Assembly: GCA_033296885.1 (NCBI GenBank)
Contig: MU863919.1
Coordinates: forward strand, 1 to 64,000
Origin: Triangularia verruculosa
Taxonomy: Eukaryota; Ascomycota; Sordariomycetes; Sordariales; Podosporaceae
Length of the DNA stretch: 64,000 nucleotides
Reading direction: 5' to 3'
Numbering within the stretch: position 1 is the first letter of the stretch; every line of letters starts with the position of its first letter. The translations under genes were made by a program, and so were the position numbers. The notes under the pieces were generated by a model, which saw only the letters and a program-made list of their open reading frames with translations, was not told the origin of the DNA and ran no database searches. Shown in pieces: positions 57,989-64,000 of this stretch.

Positions 57989-58900
57989 ATGACAGACCGC
58001 CTCATAATCCCACTCATCACCATGTCCTCTCCCAGCACCACCTCCTTCTGTAACGCCTGTCAAAGATCACCCCCCGAAGTGATCCTCCTCCTCTGCACCA
58101 ACTGCTCCCAAACAACCTACTGCTCACGCCCCTGTGAAGCCGCAGACCAACCCACCCACCAAGCCATATGCAACCGCACACCCTCCCCTTCCCCCCCAGA
58201 CCAAGACCAAACCCCCTTCTTCACCACCCCGGAACCCCAAGAAACAACCCACCACCTCCACCTCCCCCTCCCCCTCCCCCTCCGCATCCGCATCCGCAAC
58301 CCCCACAGCCGCCTCCTAACCAACAAATTCCTCCACAACCTCCCCCAAGCCGACGTCTACACCCTCTTAATCGACACCTACCGCCTCCACCTCCACGAAC
58401 AAACAAAATACGGCCCCGACCTCCCCCACCACCACCACCAACAAACCAACAACCTCTCCCACTTCCTCTCCCTCGCCTCCTGCCGCATCAACCCCAACCC
58501 ACTACTCCCGCCCCGGTGGACACAAACCAGCCTCAACACCCTTCTAACCCTATCCACAGGCAATCCAACTACTCACATCTCACCCGATCTACTGTCCCCA
58601 GAAGCAAAATCCTGGCTTGACCTAACCCAAAGACCAACAATATCCAAAGACGACATCAGAAACCATTACTATACCTCTTATCACCAGCAGCAGAATCATG
58701 ACGTCGTCAACAGCCAGAATAAAAGGCAGTCCGGCAAAGGCGACTTCATCCTCCAGCTCCGCTACCTAGCCCAGGTCATCTACGGCCACCCAACCACGGG
58801 CGGCATCTCCTTCAAGCCCACCATCGCTCTGCTGGCCGAGATCGAGAAGAGAAAGAGCTGGGTCGAGGACAGGAGGTTCTGGGAGTATCTGAGGTCTTGA
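57989..58900 (+). CDS. MYND-type zinc-finger protein
   Basis: A single exon of 303 codons. The MYND zinc finger lies near residues 20-50: CNACQRSPPEVILLLCTNC, then YCSRPCEAADQPTHQAIC, giving the C-x2-C...C-x2-C...C-x3-C...H-x3-C pattern. A Pro/Ser/Thr/His-rich linker follows, then a C-terminal region with VYTLLIDTYRLHLHEQTK, FILQLRYLAQVIYG and AEIEKRKSWVEDRRFWEYLR. This domain pair is common in uncharacterised Pezizomycotina proteins; MYND fingers usually bind Pro-rich peptides. ATG 57989 gives MTDRLIIPLITMSSPS; the in-frame ATG at 58022 is also plausible and starts just before the finger. The coding strand from about 58040 to 58600 is extremely C-rich and almost without G. It converges with the phosphatase gene downstream. 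Confidence 0.85.
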   Translation: MTDRLIIPLITMSSPSTTSFCNACQRSPPEVILLLCTNCSQTTYCSRPCEAADQPTHQAICNRTPSPSPPDQDQTPFFTTPEPQETTHHLHLPLPLPLRIRIRNPHSRLLTNKFLHNLPQADVYTLLIDTYRLHLHEQTKYGPDLPHHHHQQTNNLSHFLSLASCRINPNPLLPPRWTQTSLNTLLTLSTGNPTTHISPDLLSPEAKSWLDLTQRPTISKDDIRNHYYTSYHQQQNHDVVNSQNKRQSGKGDFILQLRYLAQVIYGHPTTGGISFKPTIALLAEIEKRKSWVEDRRFWEYLRS

Positions 58901-59427
58901 TGCGACTAGCTTACTGTCTACTGTGTGGTGGCCGTCTAAAGCACTCACAGTATATACTTCAATTAGTATTCTCCCTCACGCAAATGCTCCCGTGAATGTA
59001 ACCACACCTTTGAGATGACGATTCTACTTGCTGTCTCAACCTAAAAAGCGGCCAGCTCACATGCCATGTCAAAGACAAACACAAACACATAGATCTTACG
59101 CATTGGTCCAGGTTTAGAGTAAAGACAAGCATATTTCCCGTTCATCTACATGCCTTCCGTTTTCGCTAAGATTATCAAAAAAGAGATAAAAACATTGCGT
59201 CCGTTCAGAAGACCTCTGCTTGATTCATCAACAGCCCCCTGATGTCTTCTTTCCTCCCATGCACCCTACGCCACCTTTTGCAACAACCGATTGAGTTTAC
59301 TCCTTTCATCATGCAGCCACCTCTTTCCATAAGCACCTCCAATCATCCAAGCGTGTTTGCCCTCGGCCTCTTACATTCCAAAAATACCCTTCTTTTGACC
59401 AAGCCACCATCGCCGTCGGGTACTCTC
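58901..59427. other. convergent intergenic region
   Basis: 3' regions of the MYND and PP2C genes. Nothing else seen. Confidence 0.45.
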
Positions 59428-61351
59428 CTAAGACTTGACCAACGGCGGATTAGAACTTGCTGCCGCCTCCGTCGTGGTCGAAGTGGCTGGCTCAGCCAAC
59501 GGCGGTGTGGGCTCTGTCAAATGCGGGACTTCTGCACTCTTTTGAAGGCCGTCAACAACAACCGCCTCCCCATTGCCCTCAATCGAGTCCTGCACAGTCT
59601 GGTGGTTGGGCTCCTCCACCACAGATCCTTCAATCGCTGTCGGTGTGAATTCAGCTTCCTGCTTGGCCGGGTCACGTCCGTGACCAAAATTGCTGGCTGA
59701 GATACCGACAGCAGGAGTGTTTCCTTCGGCGATCTTGGCTTTTACCTCATTAATAATCTTCTCTGCCTCGCTGACCTTGCCAGAAGCCGAAGCACTGTCG
59801 CCCTCGACACCAATTTCCTTGCTGGTTTGCTGGTCAAGAGTGCCTTGCTTGTCAAATCGGACAATCATGCAAGAGAGATTGTCGGTACTGAAGCGAGCCA
59901 GAGCGTGGTCAACGAGCTGTTTCGCCGCAGCCCCAGGGTCCATTGTGTTGCGGACAAGATCGACCGCCTCCTGATCTGTGGCAACATCCCACAACTGTAA
60001 TAGTAAGTTAGCGACAGTACAGCGGGCATGGGGTAAACTCTCGATTCCAGGGGTAACTTACGCCATCGCAAGCAATAATGATAAACTCATCTTCGTTGGG
60101 CTGCAGAACCGTTTCGGTCGTGTACGGGTGTCCTGTCACCAATTCCTTCATATAGGTATCGCCCAGCGCCCTAGTGACGGCGAGAACACCGTTGACGCGA
60201 TTGTTCAATATCAAACCACCTGCGGCCGAAATGCGCTTGCCTTCATGTTCATCACTTCCCTTGTGATCGTACGATAATCTCATAGCCTTGCCGGCCCGGC
60301 AAAGAACGATGCGTGCATCACCGACGTTGGCAGTATAGAGAACACGCTGCCTCTTTGAGGCATCTTTTAACCTTGCATGAGCGGCTTCAGGAGCTGATAA
60401 TGACGGAGCGCTCTCTCCAGATTTAGCCTCCTCGGCAGCCTTAGCCAACGCAGGCGCAATCGCCTGGGAACCGGTCACAGAGGCGTTGCTGGGGACTCGA
60501 TCTTCCCAGCGAAGCACAGCAATCGCGGCAGTACAGCCGCTGTTTTTGACCGGCAAGTTCGCCAGCTGCTGATCAACGGTAGTAAATGTTTGGTCGAGGA
60601 GCTCGGGTATCGGCGAGTTTGGGTTTTTCTTGATGATGTCTTCGAGAATTATGTGAAGCTTCTTCCCACACCAGTCAGCAGCAAACGTGCCGGCATGGCC
60701 GTCAAAGATGGCAAAGTAGCCATTGTCCGTCTCCACCATGTCACTGCCACCAACCTCATCGACATCACCGGCTGACTTTGACGACTTGGGATCTGTACCA
60801 AGAGCGGGTGCGGGTGTACAGAGGAAGTTGTAGAGGAATGCGTGGGTGTCCTCCATCGTCCGCCTGCATCTCTTGTTACGATCCTCCCAAACTCCGACTT
60901 TGAAGGTGGATCGAGGACCGGGAAGGGACGAGCCGGCGGCGTTGTTGTGTTGGCCTTGAGGCACGGCGAGTGCTTGATCTTTCTTGCCTAACTCTTCTAG
61001 AAGAGCCTGGTCCGCATTTTTTGAGTTAGCACCTGCATCGCTGCTGTTGCTTTTCCCAGACGGGGTGAAGAGACTGTTCTTCGCCTGGGCTATCAGGTTG
61101 CTGGCTTTGGCGCTCACCCCGCTGCTCCGGCGCTTCTTCTGCTCAGCCGAGCTGCCCGCGCTGGGAGGACTGCCATTGCCACTCCGCTTCTCGCCACTCG
61201 CAGCCTGCTCCGTGGTCTTGGTCGGAGATGGAGTTGCGCGGTCGGAACTGGCGTCGTCCTTTTCCGGAGAAGGTGACTTGCTGCCTGCCTTGCCCTTGTG
61301 GCTGCTGTTCGAGTCCGCGATGCCGCTGTCTGACTTGGAACTGCCAAACAT
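59428..61351 (-). CDS. ptc1: PP2C Ser/Thr protein phosphatase, Ptc1 type
   Basis: Exons 61351-60062 and 59994-59428 give 618 residues. The Ser/Lys-rich N-terminus (to about 145) precedes a full PP2C domain: FKVGVWEDRNKRCRRTMEDT, with the metal-binding Glu-Asp; YFAIFDGHAGTFAADWCGKK; NSGCTAAIAVLRWED; LYTANVGDARIVLCRAGKAM; RLSYDHKGSDEHEGKRI; LAVTRALGDTYMKELV; IIIACDG joined to LWDVATDQEAVD across the intron; and STDNLSCMIVRF. The CRRTMEDTHAF, WCGKKLH and NSGCTAA text closely matches yeast Ptc1, which dephosphorylates HOG- and cell-wall-pathway MAP kinases. An insert of about 45 residues sits before VLYTANVGD, and a Glu/Pro-rich tail of about 140 residues follows the domain. The frame is open upstream of 61351, but MFGSSKSD is the first ATG; an upstream exon cannot be excluded. 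Confidence 0.92.
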
Positions 61352-62670
61352 CCTCAGCAGGCCTCCCTGGGAGAGACTGCGCAATTTGCTTCCTGCCAGG
61401 TTGGATGTTGTTATGAGGTAGGAGGGTGAAAAGTAAGGTAGCCCCAGGCAAAATCAAGGGATTCAACTGGGAAGAGCGGGGTGCCAACAAGCAGGACAAT
61501 GACGCAAGAAGATGGTAAGGCCGAGCAGTTAGGCAATCTGTAATGCCGGAGATCGACTCGAGATGGATGCTACTGTACACGATGTTGCACAGTTTGCGCT
61601 TCGGTGTATCGATAGGTGGGCAAGTATTACCACTTGATGTCGAACGAGGAATTCCTAAGGGTCGGCGCTTGGGAGGTGGTGATAGTGCGCCAGTGCTTCT
61701 TGTCGGGATCCAATGGGCCGTGAGGTGAGACAGAATGGGCAGGAGGACAGGAGGACAGGAAGGTTGTTGGTGGGTTGGCGGGTTGGTGCCTGGGTTGAAT
61801 GAGGGGTCTTGTGATGGGAAAGGTGTGGCCCTGGGATGATGTAATGCCCAAAAGCTGCGGCGGCGGCTGCTCTGGAAGGTGCGCGAGTTGAGGTTGCGGG
61901 AAAGTGGAATCGGCTGGGGACGACGAGAATACGGTAAGGTACGGTACGGTCAAAACGATGATGCTGTGTCTGACAGGAGTGGCAGGCTGCCAGCGGGTCA
62001 ACTCTCAGGAGGCCAGGCCGGTGTCGATCTGTGAGACTGTCACGCTTGATGGCTGGCGGTCGCTGGTGTTGCTTGCAGCAGGGCGTAGCCTGGGCGTCAG
62101 CGGTGCGAAAGTGGGGTGATGGCAATCGATAGGTAGGCTGGGCACTAACGACCCTTGTCTCGATGGGTTGCCAAGATCGCCAAGGTTGTCAAGGTTGTTG
62201 GACCGGGCGGCCCACGAGGTTGTTGGGCTTGGTGTTTGACGATGGCGAGGCAGATGCTGATGTGGTGTAGCCGTAGACGGAAGTGTTATACTTTCTACGA
62301 GCGGAAGACACTGGTGAGGTGGCCCGGAGTCTGTGTTGATGTAATGTTACATGCAAGTCAATGACGAGAACAAAGAACTGAGCTTTTGGAATTCTGCCCC
62401 TTTACGGGAAACGGCTTTTGAAAACCAGTCAGGGTCCTTGTACATGCCTAAAATTATTCATGAATCATCCTCCGCTACGTAAAACACAATTGCGCCGTGA
62501 TGAAGCGAAATCCCAGAAACAGACATGCCAGCGGGCTACCGTGACAAATAGGCCTTGCAACCTTTCGGATGCCTTGTAGAAAGTTGGCAAATTCCACATC
62601 AAAGCACCAACTCCGTAAGAACATAAACCCGCAACCTAACCATGCTCATTTACAACTCCACCCCCTTCTA
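61352..62670. other. intergenic, 1.3 kb, no supported gene
   Basis: Upstream of ptc1 and downstream of vps2. Frames at 61627-62125 on minus are Pro/His-rich and overlap each other; none is convincing. Short direct repeats such as AGGACAGGAGGACAGGA lie near 61743. Confidence 0.45.
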
Positions 62671-63471
62671 TTATCGTCTGAGACTGTCCAGTCGAGCTTG
62701 TAGGTCGTCGTCGCCTGGATCTCCACCACCACCGCCACCACCCCCAACCGCCTGCGCAATCTTGGTTTCCGGCACAGAATTGGACTGGAGACCTGAAGGT
62801 GTTTCGCCGAGCTATAATTTGAACTTCATTAGTATGACAACAAGAATATAATGGAAACCAACAATACTTACTGCTTGGCTCAAATCTACACCAATCTCCT
62901 CCAGCACCTGCTCTACAATCTCATCGCCTTCTTCCTCGGCACCAACATCCATGGCGTCGTCAATGGCATCATCCATCATCTCCTGTCTTTGTTCCATAAT
63001 ATCGTTTTCGCGCTCGAATTCCATGGCAATTCGCTGGAGAGAGGGAAGGTTCATGGTGCGATTCATGCTCCCGAGCGCCATCGTGGCACCCTTCATGGCC
63101 TGCATCATCTGCTCGTTCGTGCGGTATGTCTGGAGACGGAGAGAGATCTTTTGCAGCTGGCTCTTCATGCCATAGAATTTGTCGATATATCGCCTGGTAC
63201 GAACCAAATCCTTTGCTTGAATCTTGCAAGCACCCATCTGGCCCTTCTGAGCGCTCTGGCGAATCTGGGCGACGAGGGTCTTCTCCTGCTTCTCAAGTTT
63301 GACGCGCTGCTGATCCAATTCCCTTATCGCCTTGTCGAGGAGCCGCTGGTTCTTGCGCAAGCGCTCTGCTGGCGTCATGCGCTTGCCAAAAGCCCATTCT
63401 AGGATCTTTGAGTGATCGTCAGTCTCGACCAGCGTTATGAGGTGGTGGGCGGTGCGGGCACTCACATTCAT
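62671..63471 (-). CDS. vps2: ESCRT-III subunit Vps2 (Did4/CHMP2)
   Basis: Exons 63471-63466, 63405-62872 and 62811-62671 give 226 residues. The joined N-terminus reads MNILEWAFGKRMTPAERLRK, matching the start of yeast Did4 and human CHMP2A. Basic helices 1-2 follow (LEKQEKTLVAQIRQSAQKGQ; KIQAKDLVRTRRYIDKFY), then the acidic helices (MEFERENDIMEQRQEMMDDA; EEEGDEIVEQVLEEIGVDL). The C-terminal DPGDDDLQARLDSLRR is the MIM1 motif that binds the MIT domain of Vps4. Vps2 caps Vps24/Snf7 filaments on endosomes and recruits Vps4. The first coding exon is only ATGAAT; its 60-nt intron has a CTGAC branch-type sequence and is stop-free, so an unspliced reading would insert 20 unrelated residues before ILEWAFG. 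A run of eight Gly precedes the MIM1. Confidence 0.93.
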
Positions 63472-64000
63472 CTTGCCGACTGTTGGTGTGGAATCTGGGC
63501 GATATTGTATATTGAGAAAAGAACGTGTGTAGTTGAGTCAATGGAGAGTCCCGGAGCAGACTGCGCCAAAGTTGGTTGTCTGGTTGTCTTGGAGATGCGC
63601 TATCTGACAAGGCAGCGGCCTGTAACCCGCCGCGGACGCGCAAGCCACTCTGAGGTTTTGCAGCCACACCACGCTAAACACGGACGCTGAGAGTTCACAG
63701 GGTGCAAACCCACAGTGACCTCATCCCACTCAGGCTTTGCCCCGCAAATTGCATGTGTCAACGACATGAAACAGTGGCATGGAATCTGTATTTCGAGAAC
63801 CTGTGCATTGACACTGCAAACTGAGCTCGCTCTATGTAGACATGGGAATAGTATGCTCTTCGGACACTTTCCAACGAGCTCTTGAATGGCGTACCCCTTT
63901 TGTTCGACTGTCAGTCAGCACCTCAACCCCAAGGCCTCAAGTAGAGAGCTTGGTATGGAGGAAACGTCCTATCAGTGTTATCAGAAAATGGGATGTTCGG
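63472..64000. other. upstream of vps2, no gene seen
   Basis: Presumed vps2 leader and promoter to the right edge of the window. No domain-bearing frame seen. Confidence 0.4.

Overview
This window looks like nuclear DNA of a filamentous ascomycete, most likely Sordariomycetes and probably Sordariales. The evidence is short spliceosomal introns (32 placed here, most 49-75 nt, with GT..AG ends), compact single-copy housekeeping genes, proteins that read like Neurospora/Chaetomium/Podospora orthologues, and a copia-type retrotransposon remnant whose decay fits repeat-induced point mutation (RIP). The genus is not identifiable by eye. I recognised no rRNA, tRNA or CRISPR.

Layout. 1-1719 is the 3' part of a broken Ty1/copia element with a candidate 3' LTR. 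1940-2995 is an extremely AT-rich RIP-like tract. Ordinary gene-bearing DNA starts near 3000. On the minus strand follow a Zn2Cys6 transcription factor (3459-6936), the YEATS protein Taf14 (9330-10132), the Ran-binding protein RanBP1/Yrb1 (11568-12385), a large unidentified single-pass membrane protein (13869-16649), a phosducin-like protein (18534-19446) and the heterotrimeric G-protein beta subunit (24474-25861). A plus-strand ADAL-type deaminase (27898-29098) converges on a minus-strand RNase Z-like metallo-beta-lactamase protein (29189-30241). Then come cytosolic methionyl-tRNA synthetase (30466-32900, minus), a fluoride exporter (33357-34859, minus), a bacterial-type uracil phosphoribosyltransferase (35762-36512, plus), Edc3 (36916-39455, minus), the Pif1 helicase (40330-43153, minus), an Nha1-type Na+/H+ antiporter (45584-48590, plus), Tom22 (49218-49872, plus), a 1261-residue ADF-homology protein (51496-55552, minus), a MYND zinc-finger protein (57989-58900, plus), a Ptc1-type PP2C phosphatase (59428-61351, minus) and the ESCRT-III subunit Vps2 (62671-63471, minus).

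Most neighbours have unrelated housekeeping jobs. The one functional pairing is the G-beta subunit and the phosducin-like protein: that family chaperones G-beta-gamma assembly, and here the two are consecutive same-strand genes separated by about 5 kb without a recognisable gene. Exon structures were worked out by hand from reading frame, splice sites and family conservation; every multi-exon model sums to a multiple of three. I found no obviously new multi-gene system. The least understood coding regions are the 926-residue membrane protein and the ADF-homology protein.
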